Source of the DNA: Xanthostigma xanthostigma
Taxonomy: Eukaryota; Arthropoda; Insecta; Raphidioptera; Raphidiidae
Reading direction: 5' to 3'
Assembly: GCA_963575645.1 (NCBI GenBank)
Contig: OY754468.1
Coordinates: 26,932,465-26,996,464 of the forward strand
Length of the DNA: 64,000 nt
Shown in pieces: positions 44,891-55,639 of this stretch; position 1 is the first letter of the stretch; the number at the start of each line of letters is the position of its first letter. The position numbers and the translations under genes are program-made. The notes under the pieces are model-generated. The model searched no databases and was not told the DNA's origin. It saw nothing but the letters and a program-made list of their open reading frames with translations.

Positions 44891-45844
44891 ATAGATAGAT
44901 ATAATATTTTTTAACACAACGAAATACGGACATAATTATGTACTACTAACACGATAGTAAGCTAATAATCTTAAAATTTACAAGACTGAAAGAATTCGAC
45001 TCTACTAGTGTTGTTGCAAAATTCCTCGGTGGCATCTTTTTAATGATGCAAAAAAGTAAAAAAAGTGTCACGAACCCGGAGATTCAATGATCATTTTGTT
45101 TTACTATACAAGTTTAACATAAGCGATTTTGGTTTTTGGTCACAGATATACATTTACACAACCTGGGCGGTTAACAGATGACAATCATAAATATTGTTTA
45201 CAGGCCATTTACTTTCGCTGTACTTGGTAATTGTTTTGAAAACAGGCGTTATGTTTAGTCTCAGCAAATTATTATAATAACAGCTACAGGATTAAAGTAC
45301 CACAACGTTGACAAACAAACGTGTTTACGCTGCATTGGATTTATCTAAGAGGAACAACTGTATTATTAGAATTTTGCAGTGAATTTGGGATATACTGACG
45401 ATGAATAATTTAATCCCGATATATCCAGTTGCTATATCCGGTGTCTTGTAAATAACATTCTTAAATAAAACTTATGCAACTCAAATGATATCAGGTTTCT
45501 AGAGTCTAGTAAGAATTAAATTTATGCAACGAACTCATGGAGGATGAAAAATATAAAATAACTGTTTTATAAAACATTTATTATTTTGTGTTATCGATCG
45601 ATGAGTCAGTTCTATTAATTTTATTCTAACTGCACTCTCCAAAATTGATATCAGTTATTTTTTTCGCAGTCAAGAACTTCAAGTTAACATAAATATTTTT
45701 TTTTAGAATTTCAATCATTTTTTTTTGTATAATATAGATATAATATTTGTATACAGTCGAACCTGGATAAGCAAGAGTTCGACTCTTTTTCGCTTATGGA
45801 GGTTTTTCACTAACCCGAGTTTCTAGCTTATAGAGGTACAGGAG

Positions 45845-46580
45845 CAGTGTTGCCAGATGACAAATTGAAAAATCTGTAAAGTAAGGTCTAAAAATCTGTA
45901 CAAAATCTGTATCGAAAGTTTATGCGAAATTCTGTATAAAATCTGTAAAAATGCTTAATTTTAAAAAGAAAAACATCTGAATCTGATAAAATAAAATCAG
46001 CGAAATAGCGAGCTTGGACTACTTAGGTTATTAAAAAACAGTTTTTGTATCAAATTTATATTTCTTAATTTTTATAAATGTCTTTATTAATTTTTTTAAT
46101 CATACTATTGTCGACTAAGAGTTTGTAGCAAGGTTTATTAGTTTTTGTTTTGATCAAATTAATTGATGAGAAAATTCTTTCTACTGCAGCAGTAGAGTGA
46201 GGAAGGCTTAATATAGCAGATACCCATTCTAAGTTTTGGATATAGCAAAGTCCCATCTGTGTCTTCCGCGCAGAAATCTTGGTACCAAAAAAATGTATTC
46301 AAACATCAATAATTGTTCGTTGCATTCGCGCTATCTCATTCTTTAAATAAATGTTTCGGGCGGGGAATCCCAGCTACAGTGTGGCCAACTCACCCATATA
46401 CCATTAACTACCTACGCAATAAATCAGTAAAACATACCGATTCATCTCAATTCTCAAAAATTTCTTCCATTTATGCATACCATTTAAAAATCTGTATAAA
46501 AGTAGAATAAAATCTGGTATCTGTGACGATCGCTCAAAATCTGTATAAATACAGATAAATCTGTATATATGGCAGCACTG
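45845..46580. mobile_element. hAT element with transposase remnant, perfect 8-bp duplication
   Basis: Ends CAGTGTTGCCAGATGACAAA and (reverse complement) CAGTGCTGCCATATATACAG; TACAGGAG at 45837-45844 and 46581-46588. Both ends carry many AAAATCTGTA motifs. It keeps a hATC-encoding stretch on the minus strand, so it derives by internal deletion from an autonomous hAT. Confidence 0.9.
46065..46256 (-). pseudogene. hATC dimerisation domain fragment of a hAT transposase
   Basis: The 63-codon frame contains LPHSTAAVERIFSSINLIKT followed by KTNK, the core of the hAT C-terminal dimerisation domain (LPxSTAxVERxFSxxNxIKTKxRN). The preceding WVSAILSL suits the usual residues before it. The rest of the transposase is deleted. 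Confidence 0.8.
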
Positions 46581-47039
46581 TACAGGAGTGGCCTTTCTCA
46601 CTTATAGAAATCTGTAAAAACTATACAAAAACAATGTTAGTTAGTTCAGCTATTTATGACTCATTCTTAAATTTCGTGGAACTATTAATACGTTCGACTA
46701 TCGCTTATAGAGGTACAGGCAAGTAGTACTCTCAGTTATAGAAGTCCATGAGAGAAACACGTCTTTCCCTTATAGATGTTGCTGTTTGTCACTTATAGAG
46801 GTTTTAGACGGTTACAAAGACAGTACCTGGCAATAACTCTCACTTAGAGAGTTTTCTCGCTTACTCAGTTCTCACTCACTCAGGTTTGACTGTATAATAT
46901 AATTTTTATAATAATTAATTTCTAGTTTTTGTTTGTAAAATATAAACCAGTGGGAGTATATGCCCAAGTAATTCAAGAATTACAAGGCGCGAAATTTTAC
47001 CCCGGTGTTTTGTTTGAAAATCGGTGTATATTTAACGTT

Positions 47040-47090
47040 CAGCACGGAATTGTTTTTTTAAAAACTCCACATTAGCCCCTTCTTGTTTCA
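47040..47090 (+). repeat. Module shared with the 37-bp arrays, joined to the 120-bp array
   Basis: CGGAATTGTTTTTTTAAAAA + CTCCACATTAGCCCCTTCTT + GTTTCA matches the spacer of the arrays at 58.7 kb and (inverted) 5.0 kb, apart from four or five bases. It stops exactly where the 120-bp units begin. Confidence 0.75.
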
Positions 47091-48960
47091 TATTGTAGGA
47101 AAGCATAATAATATTAGTCCGCCATCTTTAGAAGTCCGCCATATTGGATTTAGAGTGACGTCACTTTATTTTTCGAATTATTTACAGCAAGCCCTTTCAT
47201 TTGATACCCATATTGTAGGAAAGCATAATAAAATTAGTTTGCCATCTTTAGAAGTCCGCCATATTGGATTTAGAGTGACATCACTTTATTTTTCGAGTTA
47301 TTTACAGCAGGCTCTTTCATTTGATACCCATATTGTAGGAAAGCATAATAAAATTAGTCAGCCATTTTTAGAAGTCCGCCATATTGGATTTTGAGTGACG
47401 TCACTTTATTTTTAGAGTTATTTTAAGCAAGCCCTTTCATTTGATACCCATATTGTAGGAAAGCATAATAATATTAGTCCGCCATTTTTAGAAGTCCGCC
47501 ATATTGGATTTAGAGTGACGTCACTTTATTTTTCGAGTTACTTACAGCAAGCCCTTTCATTTGATACCCATATTGTAGGAAAGCATAATAAAATTAGTCC
47601 GCCATTTTTAGAAGTCCGCCATATTGGATTTAGAGTAACGTCACTTCATTTTTCGAGTTATTCTCAGTAAGCCCTTTCATTTGATACCCATATTGTAGGA
47701 AAGCATAATAAAATTAGTCCGCTATCTTTAGAAGTCCGCCATATTGGATTTAGAGTGACGTCACTTTATTTTGCGAGTTATTTACAGCAAGCCCTTTCAT
47801 TTGATACCCATATTGTAGGAAAGCATAATAAAATTAGTCCGCCATTTTTAGAAGTCCGCCATATTGGATTTTGAGTGACGTCACTTTATTTTTCGAGTTA
47901 TTTTAAGCAAGCCCTTTCATTTGATACCCATATTGTAGGAAAGCATAATAATATTAGTCCGCCATTTTTAGAAGTCCGTCATATTGGATTTAGAGTGACG
48001 TCACTTTATTTTTCGAGTTATTTATAGCAAGCCCTTTCATTTGATACCCATATTGTAGGAAAGCATAATAAAATTAGTCCGCCATTTTTAGAAGTCCGCC
48101 ATATTGGATTTAGAGTAACGTCACTTCATTTTTCGAGTTATTCTCAGCAAGCCCTTTCATTTGATACCCATATTGTAGGAAAGCATAATAAAATTAGTCC
48201 GCTATCTTTAGAAGTCCGCCATATTGGATTTAGAGTGACGTCACTTTATTTTTCGAGTTATTTACAACAAGCTCTTTCATTTGATACCCATATTGTAGGA
48301 AAGTAAATAAAATTAGTCCGCCTTTTTTAGAAGTCCGCCATATTGGATTTAGAGTGACGTCACTTTATTTTTCGAGTTATTCTCAACAAGCCCTTTCATT
48401 TGATACCCATATTGTAGGAAAGCATAATAAACTTAGTCCGCCATCTTTAGAAGTCCGCCATATTGGATTTAGAGTGACGTCACTTTATTTTTCGAGTTAT
48501 TTACAGCAAGCCCTTTCATTTGATACCCATATTGTAGGAAAGCATAATAAACTTAGTCCGCCATCTTTAGAAGTCCGCCATATTGGATTTAGAGTGACGT
48601 CACTTTATTTTTCGAGTTATTTTCAGCAAGCCCTTTCATTTGATACCCATATTGTAGGAAAGCATAAAAAACTTAGTCCGCCATCTTTAGAAGTCCGCCA
48701 TATTGGATTTAGAGTGACGTCACTTTATTTTTCGAGTTATTTACAGCAAGCTCTTTCATTTGGTACCCATATTGTAGGAAAGTAAATAAAATTAGTCCGC
48801 CATTTTTAGAAGTTCGCCATATTGGATTTAGAGTGACGTCACTTTATTTTTCGAGTTATTCTCAGCAAGCCCTTTCATTTGATACCCATATTGTAGGAAA
48901 GCATAATAAAATCCGCTATATTTAGAAGTTCGCCATATTGGATTTAGAGTGACGTCACAC
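47091..48960 (+). repeat. 120-bp satellite array, 16 units, 480-bp higher-order period
   Basis: Each unit begins TATTGTAGGAAAGCATAATA and includes AGTCCGCCATTTTTAGAAGT, CCGCCATATTGGATTTAGAG, TGACGTCACTTTATTTTTCG and CCCTTTCATTTGATACCCA. There are 16 starts from 47091 to about 48890; the last unit stops at TGACGTCAC. Variants recur every fourth unit (TTGAGTGACG, AATATTAG, TAACGTCACTTC, GCTATCTTTA at 47333-47812 and again at 47813-48292), so a 480-bp block was duplicated. Because 120 is divisible by three, frames of 103 and 143 codons stay open; they are not genes. Confidence 0.95.
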
Positions 48961-50020
48961 AGCTAACCATGCATTGTCATCCAAACTTAACGTGTATACA
49001 AATTTTCATCTCAATCGGTTGAAGATATCTGCTTTAAAATTACCGAAGGCATTCTTACCGCTCACTTAGTAATTCAGTTGTTCAATTAGTAATTTAGTCG
49101 CTCACTTATTAATTTAGTCACACAACTATTATTTTAATATTCAAGTTATTAAAACAGTATCTCATCATCAGTCACCAAGTTTTTTTTTTTTATTCGACCG
49201 TTTTATAATTCCACTATTATTATTATATAAAACAACATTATAAGAGATATATTCTTTTACGCATGCGCCGATGTTCCCAAAAAACAATAGGCCACTTCAT
49301 ATTTGCATATCAAACATCCTCCCAAAATTTGGTTTCAATCCGCTCATCCGTGGTGTCGGAATGGTAAGAAATGTCAAAAGTGACGTTTGCATCTGCAAAG
49401 TATTATGTTCTAATAATAATTAGTTATTCAAATTGTTAACTTAGAAGGCGTTGCATAAATATTTCAAATGGCATCCGTTTTTGAACAAATGCTATCTCCT
49501 TTGTTTTATTATTGTCATAAATAAAATTATCGACCAATTTTATTTTAAGACAGAACATACGCAATAATTAAATTACCATGTTATACCGTGCAACAGAGAG
49601 AGATAACCGAAAGATGTTTGCTATCGGTTATATCAGATTGAATTTATTTCTATATAAATGTGTATAAGAAAAGTGATTGGGCGAATTCTGTTGTACGAAA
49701 TTTATGTAAAATTTTCTCCTCTTTCGTTTAAGACATGTTTCGAACCGATCTGATTTAAATTGAGCGAGTTATAAGCGAAAAACTTCGTTTTTTCTAAATT
49801 GCTCCCCTCTGGAGCAAAAATTCAAAAATCGGGCGACGTTAGGATCTAAGTTACCCGGAGACGAATCGAAAAAAAAAAGTTTTTTAAAATCGGTTAAGGC
49901 GTTTGAGCTGTACACAATCCACAAAAAAGCGTGACATACAGATTCACAGATTCACAGATTCACAGACAAAGCGAGTACATATAGGCGCTTTAGCTTACGC
50001 TATTCGCGCCTAAAAATAGT
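48961..50020 (+). repeat. Body and end of the repeat that follows the satellite array
   Basis: Contains AATTTTCATCTCAATCGGTT + GAAGATATCTG, a block matching (inverted) 8311-8437, GTTAGGATCTAAGTTACCCG, three GATTCACA repeats, and the end TTACGCTATTCGCGCCTAA shared (inverted) with 1745-1800. The array and this tail may form one transposon. Confidence 0.5.
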
Positions 50021-52474
50021 AGTATGATGATAAAGTTAAAAGTTAAAAATAAGCATAGTAACGCCATCTCTCCATGGCAAAATGAAAAGCTAAATGCATT
50101 TGCATTCCTGTAATAAGATTTTTTAGTAGATCGTCTGTCTCACGAGATAGGCGATCGCCTGCATCTAAGGCGGTAAGAATAATATTCCTAAAAATGCATT
50201 TGATTCAAAGAAACATTTATTGCAGTATATAGTACGTTACCTACTGTAAATTGTCATTTGAATCACGTTAGTGTCTCATAAAAACAAATTCTCACATACA
50301 CTGTCCTTAACGACTGTTTATGGTCATCTTTGGTTCATTATCTCACAAAGTTAAATTTGCGCCGTATAGGCGTAGAAGATTCGCCGGGTTTTCAGAACAC
50401 CTCTAAAACTGACAGCGTTCAACGGAAAGAATGCTCAAAGCTATGTAGTTTTGGCCCGTGAAGTTTATGTAGGCATGCATTTTTTTCTTTAAAGATTTAT
50501 ACGAACAACTGGAGTGGAACCTCGGCTATTTAATCTATTCATGGATATTTAGCTATTTGATCAATGCACGCCGATCAAACAACAGCGTTTTTATTTTTTT
50601 AAAAGTATCATTTTCAAACAATCCATTTGATGCTTGGAATCGAATTAAAATGTATTTTTGATCAAGTAGTAATGATGACTAAATAGTACAACAAGGACTG
50701 TAGCTGCAGCAATTCACTTCGTATTTTGAAAAGGCAAATTTTTAAACGACCCTTGTACCCGCTCAGACCGACACGCACCGTGGAAAGAGCCCTGGCACGG
50801 TCTGTGATCGTCCGTGGTCGTCTGCGGTGCGTGGTATCGTCCGTAAAATAACGCACCGAGACAACCGAACTTTGGGGAACTACTGTTCTGTTTGTATACA
50901 AATTGTCGTAAAATTGATATTAAAATTGAAGAAAAGTAATCAAGTGAGAGAAAATAAATCAAAGCTAGAGAGCTGTGATAAAATCTTCTATTGTAAGAGC
51001 TTCATGTTTTCATCAACGTATTACATATGTCTTAATACTGTTAACACCTATTGAAAAACGTTAAGCTCCTTTCCTGGCTGGTAATCTACTGCCTCTTACT
51101 ACTAATTCTTCCGTAAGTAAGGCATTAAAATACTGCATTGAAAAAGGTAGACGAACATGCAAGGTAAAAAAAAAAACACGTAATTCAACTTCCACAAGGT
51201 GAAATATTTCATTAAAAAATTGCTATAAGAGTTAAGATACGGGAATAAAGTTATAGACAAATGAAATAGTCGAAAAGAAGCTAAGGACACACCGTTACAA
51301 AAAATTAAATTAAACACTGCAGCATCAATTTATTGTGGTTTTCGTAGCAAACATGTTTAGCATGTGATAATGTTAAAAAAACTGACGACTGAGGAGTTAT
51401 CCTTGAAGATTAAAAAAAAAAAAACAGAATTTTCACCAAATAAACATTAGCCCTTATTGTTTAATTAGCTAGTACATGCTCGGTGTGATTAAAATTAAGT
51501 GGGGATTGCTGAGTTGAACACATGTACCGACATTTCAAGTAGGAATTTCTTGGTTACAAATCTATCGATAAAAAAATTACAATTGTGTAGGCAATGGACA
51601 ACCCTTTGAAATAAAGAATCATTTGATCTCTCTTGCTATTCAATATTTTTGGGGGTTGGAACCTTTCACACAGAGCTAAAGCTGCACGTATGATTTTACA
51701 GGAGATAATTTCCAGCGTCTGAACTCTTTATTTATTACTCACTCAACATTAAGTATGCCGAAGAGTCTGCCATAATATTATATTTTTATACCAGCACACA
51801 TGCATATTCAAGTAAGGAACAGGTAAACTTTAATTTGACAAATAAAAAAATGTAGTTTTATAGCGATACCTCTGTTCGTATGGCTTTTCCAATATGTATA
51901 CAAGTTTTCAGTTCTCAGGTTCGAAAACTGTTAAAATTATCCATTGGAATTATCAAGTGGATTTTATTATCAAAAAATAATTTATTTATTGTACAAATGG
52001 GTACCTATTAGGTCAAAATAAGACTAACTGCTGCTGAATTAAAAAAAAAATGCAATGATAAGAATCACCTGTATAACTACACACTGATCAATATTTAATG
52101 AGCTGTTGACATAAATATTTACACGCCTAAGCTAATATTTTATTCATTGATTACGCTGTGCGTTGTTATTATTAAAAAACTGTCACTTTAATGTCACTCA
52201 TATCGGCTAGTGTAACAAGATCCTTAATAAACATTTTACATTTTAAATACATTTTTGTTTGTTTGCTTCATAATATTCAGGTCTTTTATGAGAAAAGAGT
52301 TTGGTTCATTGATCCTGTTTTATTTTGAAATTCGTTTAAAACATTTTTGTTTTCGGTATGTGGAGTTAATTCCTCAAAACCATTAGGTAAATTAAAGAAG
52401 AATTCTTATGATATATGCATTAGTAAAGTATTTTTTAGTCAGTGATCATTTACTTCCATAAATATGTGAAAGTA
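50021..52474. other. No gene recognised
   Basis: AT-rich. 50755-50875 is GC-richer (CCGACACGCACCGTGG, GTCCGTGGTCGTCTGCGGTG) with a weak inverted arrangement, perhaps a transposon end. Short frames there overlap on both strands and resemble nothing known. Confidence 0.35.
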
Positions 52475-52927
52475 TGCAGCGTGACCGGTATTTGCTCGTA
52501 TTCCTCTCGGGAGAAGAAACTCTGACTAAATTTGGGATGATTTAACCTCATCACTTAGGGGTCGGAAATGCGTTATTTTTTTATTATAATGACACTTCTG
52601 TGAAGAACTTTTATTTAGTTTTTTTATTTATTGTAAGTTTTAAGACACAACATAAAATCTAACAGTAAATTTCGTGGTTTTTAGCTTTAGGAAGGTTGAC
52701 CAATTAGTAAGCTATCAGATCATGGAAAAATTCAGGCCAAAAAGTGAGAATATATTTTTTTTTTTAACTTTTAACTCCCAAAATTCGGCATTTTGTAAAA
52801 AGAAAACCGCAGTAGATTTTCTCGAAAATGACGCTTTTCCGACCTCCAAAAGATAGAGGTTAAATCATTACAAATTAGTCATAGTTTCTTCTCGCGAGAG
52901 GAATACGAGCAATTATCGGTCAATCTG
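52475..52927. mobile_element. GTGACCGG MITE, complete copy 2
   Basis: AGCGTGACCGGTATTTGCTC + GTATTCCTCTCGGGAGAAGA at the left and GAGAGGAATACGAGCAATTA + TCGGTCA at the right. Colinear with 44452-44890, including TTTATTGTAAGTTTTAA and GGTTTTTAGCTTTA. Confidence 0.75.
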
Positions 52928-53160
52928 TACATGGGAAGTATTGTGACCGATTTTGATTTTTAATGAACTTATATACGTTTTCAAGTCTCTTGGTTTTAAA
53001 ATTGTCACTTTCAGTTTGCCGGTGGTTCAGAGGTGGCAGACCTATGGTACACGACAGATTATTGTGGGCACAGATCACTGGACTCATTTTCCTCAACATT
53101 TTTTATAGGTAATCAGAACGAAATCGCAAAATCGGTCCAAACTTCAAAGAAAAAAAGTAA

Positions 53161-53366
53161 AAATTAAGTAGATAACTGCAATATTTTTTTTTTCGTAAAT
53201 GGCTTTAATGATTTTAATCTTTTATTTAGTCATTACAGTAAAAGACTGCATGCTATAAAAGTAAAAACAGATTAAGTAGATAACTGCAATATTTTTTTTT
53301 CGAAAATGGCTTTAATGATTTTAATCTTTTATTTAGTCATTACAGTAAAAGACTGCATGCTATAAC
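53161..53366. repeat. Tandem duplication of about 105 bp
   Basis: ATTAAGTAGATAACTGCAAT + A(T)n + ATGGCTTTAATGATTTTAAT...AAAGACTGCATGCTATAA occurs at 53164 and 53271, nearly identical, so recent. Confidence 0.85.
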
Positions 53367-53556
53367 TGTCCCTAAATGTACGAAGAGAACGTGGTTTATT
53401 CTAAACATTAAATTTTAGCTCATAGTCCTAGTCTATAAATAATTTCAAAAGTAAATTGGAAAATATAGTGTCACTTTAAATAATGGCACACAATTAAACA
53501 CTGGGAATAAATTATAAAGTTGCATTAACACTTCCGATATTCAAATGTATGGTCTT

Positions 53557-53936
53557 AAAGATCGCGCATACATGTCAAGCGGAAACTTGCACGACCAGCA
53601 CAAACCTGCAACCTGTACGATGTCGCACATAAACCAGCACAAATCTGCGCAAACCTGTTCAAGATTTCGTGATATGTGGTAAAAATTTTGCAGTAGTTTC
53701 ATCAATGCAAATTAATTAGGTAGTGAAAACGACACATCACTAGTACACTAGACCGGTCCAGCACGGCTAGACAGAAATTGCAGGCGAAAGACTGACGATC
53801 GTTGCTGGGGCTGCTGGTTGCAGGTGCCGGTCCATTGCGCGCCACTCGGTTAAATAACATGGGTACTTTCACGCACAGGTTTCCTAGCTTAGTGATGTGC
53901 TAGTCGCCATGCTTGACACGTGTGCGCGATTTTATA
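53557..53936. mobile_element. Harbinger-like element related to 15798-17079
   Basis: AAAGATCGCGCATACATGTC + AAGCGGAAAC...GACCAGCAC at the left and GCTTGACACGTGTGCGCGAT + TTTA at the right are inverted. The right half (AAAACGACACATCACTAGTA, GCTGGTTGCAGGTGCCGGTC, TAAATAACATGGGTAC) matches 16895-17079. No clear target duplication. Confidence 0.55.
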
Positions 53937-54011
53937 ATTTTAATTTTGAAGATGTAGGTAGTTTAAAACAGCACGACAAAAAACACGTGTACACTGCAAG
54001 TTAATTAAATC

Positions 54012-54760
54012 TATGGCGTGTGTAAGTCGGAACGAGATTACTTCCTTCCCCGTTTTCAAGGATTCTGAACCCGATAGTGATATTAAAATTACTCTTTGGG
54101 GTTGCTGAACCTCCCAAAACGGCCAAAAATCACCCCGAACGGTGTTAAACGCGCATTACGTTATTTCCTTTCCGAAGAAAATGTTTTTTCCCTGTTTTTG
54201 ACAATGCTGAGCACGGCGGTGGTGTTGAAAATTATCGCCGACTCGCACCAACCCCTCCATCGGCCCAATCTCACCCCCGGAACGGGTGAATTTTTTTGTT
54301 TCGTATCTCCGGCAAAATTGGGTTATCTCCCTGTTTTTGAGGATGCTGAGCACGGCGGTGGTGTTAAAAATTGTTATCGATTCTTACCAACCTCTCCACC
54401 GGCCAAATCTCACCTCCGAATTGGGTGATTTTTTTTCATATCTGCCGCAAAATTCAGCTGTTTCGCCGGTAATATCTGGTCAGTGGAGGGGTTAGTGCGA
54501 GAGTCGGCGGTAATGTTTAACAGCACCACTATGCTCAGCATCCTCAAAAACAGAGAAAAAATATTTTAAAACGTAATGCGCATTTAACTCCGTTCGGGGG
54601 TGGTTTTTGGCCGTTTTGGGAGGTTGCGCAACCCCAAAGAGAAATTTCAATAACACCACCGTGTTCAGCATCCTTGAAAACGGAGGGGGGAGTTAATCTC
54701 GTTCCGGCTAAAAATATTTACATTTTTCGAGGTTTTTCCGACTCACACACGCCACTATAC
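54012..54760. mobile_element. Large foldback element with GCGTGTGT ends
   Basis: Left TATGGCGTGTGTAAGTCGGA and right (reverse complement) TATAGTGGCGTGTGTGAGTC + GGAAAAA; inside, CCCGTTTTCAAGGATTCTGA, CTCTTTGGGGTTGCTGAACC, CCCAAAACGGCCAAAAATCA and TTTTTGA-AATGCTGAGCACGG + CGGTGGTGTT are mirrored in the right half. Two direct repeats of the GCTGAGCACGGCGGTGGTGT block stand at 54208 and 54341. Less AT-rich than its surroundings. No transposase; the frame at 54096-54428 is a repeat artefact. Confidence 0.65.
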
Positions 54761-55354
54761 TGTCAGCGTCTATAAATCAATAAATTAACGAACTTAAATA
54801 TGTTTCAGTTGCTTGCAAAGGAGGTCGGGTATAATGGTTATTATTAATATTTTTTTAATAGTAATTTTTGTTCGCTATCTAAATCTATTAGATTTAAAGA
54901 ACGATATAATGAAGTAGCAAAATAATAAATTAAACTTGGCAAAACACTTTGCATTACGTTCTGACAATTAGACAGAACTGCCAAAGTTATTTTAAACGCT
55001 TGCAAGTACATTGATCTTTGTCGACCTGTTAGAAAAGTAGATGAATAAAAAAAATTAATCTGATTTGATCCCATTCAGTGAGCCAATACTGAAAAATAAA
55101 GCTGCTTATATACGTTAACATATATTTTTTAATTTTTTATATACATCCGCATCAGAATGATTATAAAAATATATAAACCATGAATGAAATTTAATACCGA
55201 GTTATTTAATAAAGACGATAATTTACTACGTTAAAAGGTCAAAATAAATTCATGTAAATCTGTAAACAAATAATTCACACATATGAATATTTTATCGAGG
55301 TTTCAGCGTTTCTAATGTAACGATGTTAAAATTGATTTTCAACTTTTTATTTTC

Positions 55355-55527
55355 AAACGACTGACTGACAATGATCGTTGCTGGCTGCTGGTTGCTGATT
55401 GCAGGTGTTGGTCTAATGTGCGTTACTCCGTAAAATAACGTGGGTACCTTCACGGGCAGGTATTTGCTCCGTGCTGTGCTGGTCGTGCAGATCCATGCTT
55501 GACCTGTATGCGCGGTCTTTAGTTCCG
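55355..55527. repeat. Right-half copy of the Harbinger-like family
   Basis: CGTTGCTGGCTGCTGGTTGC...GCAGGTGTTGGTCTAATGTG...AAATAACGTGGGTACCTTCA...GCTTGACCTGTATGCGCGGT + CTT. The end pairs better with the left end at 53557 (AAAGATCGCGCATACATGTC) than 53936 does, so both may once have belonged to one larger element. Confidence 0.6.
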
Positions 55528-55570
55528 CTGCAACCTGCTTAACACTTTCAATTTCATTCTTTTAACCGAC

Positions 55571-55632
55571 AAGCGTGATGTAAATATAAGGCGCCAGAAT
55601 GAGTAGATCCGGGTTCAAATTCCGCGGTCGAC
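55571..55632 (+). repeat. tRNA-like sequence with B box
   Basis: GGGTTCAAATTCC (55610-55622) is a good Pol III B box with a partial T stem; upstream GTGATGTAAATATAAGG is at best a poor A box. It may be a decayed SINE head. Not a functional tRNA. Confidence 0.3.
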
Positions 55633-55639
55633 TTGGTTT

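Larger units (their letters stand above)
45754..46892. mobile_element. Pogo-like MITE, interrupted by a hAT element
   Basis: Ends CAGTCGAACCTGGATAAGCA and (reverse complement) CAGTCAAACCTGAGTGAGTG, flanked by TA at 45752-45753 and 46893-46894, match pogo/Tigger-type termini. Interior TTATAGAGGTACAGG motifs repeat. Without the inserted hAT the element is about 395 bp and has no transposase. Confidence 0.75.

Noticed and set aside
47083-48785. Open frames of 103 and 143 codons with a 40-residue repeat
   Set aside because: The 120-bp unit is a multiple of three, so any open unit stays open. Start and end coincide with unit variants, there is no promoter or splice site, and changes fall equally on all codon positions.
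47091-48960. CRISPR-like look of a regular array
   Set aside because: There are no unique spacers between repeats; whole 120-bp units repeat. The genome is eukaryotic.
54096-54495. Frames of 110 and 69 codons with repeated LSTAVVLKI
   Set aside because: They arise from the internal direct repeat of the foldback element; the mirrored half gives frames too.
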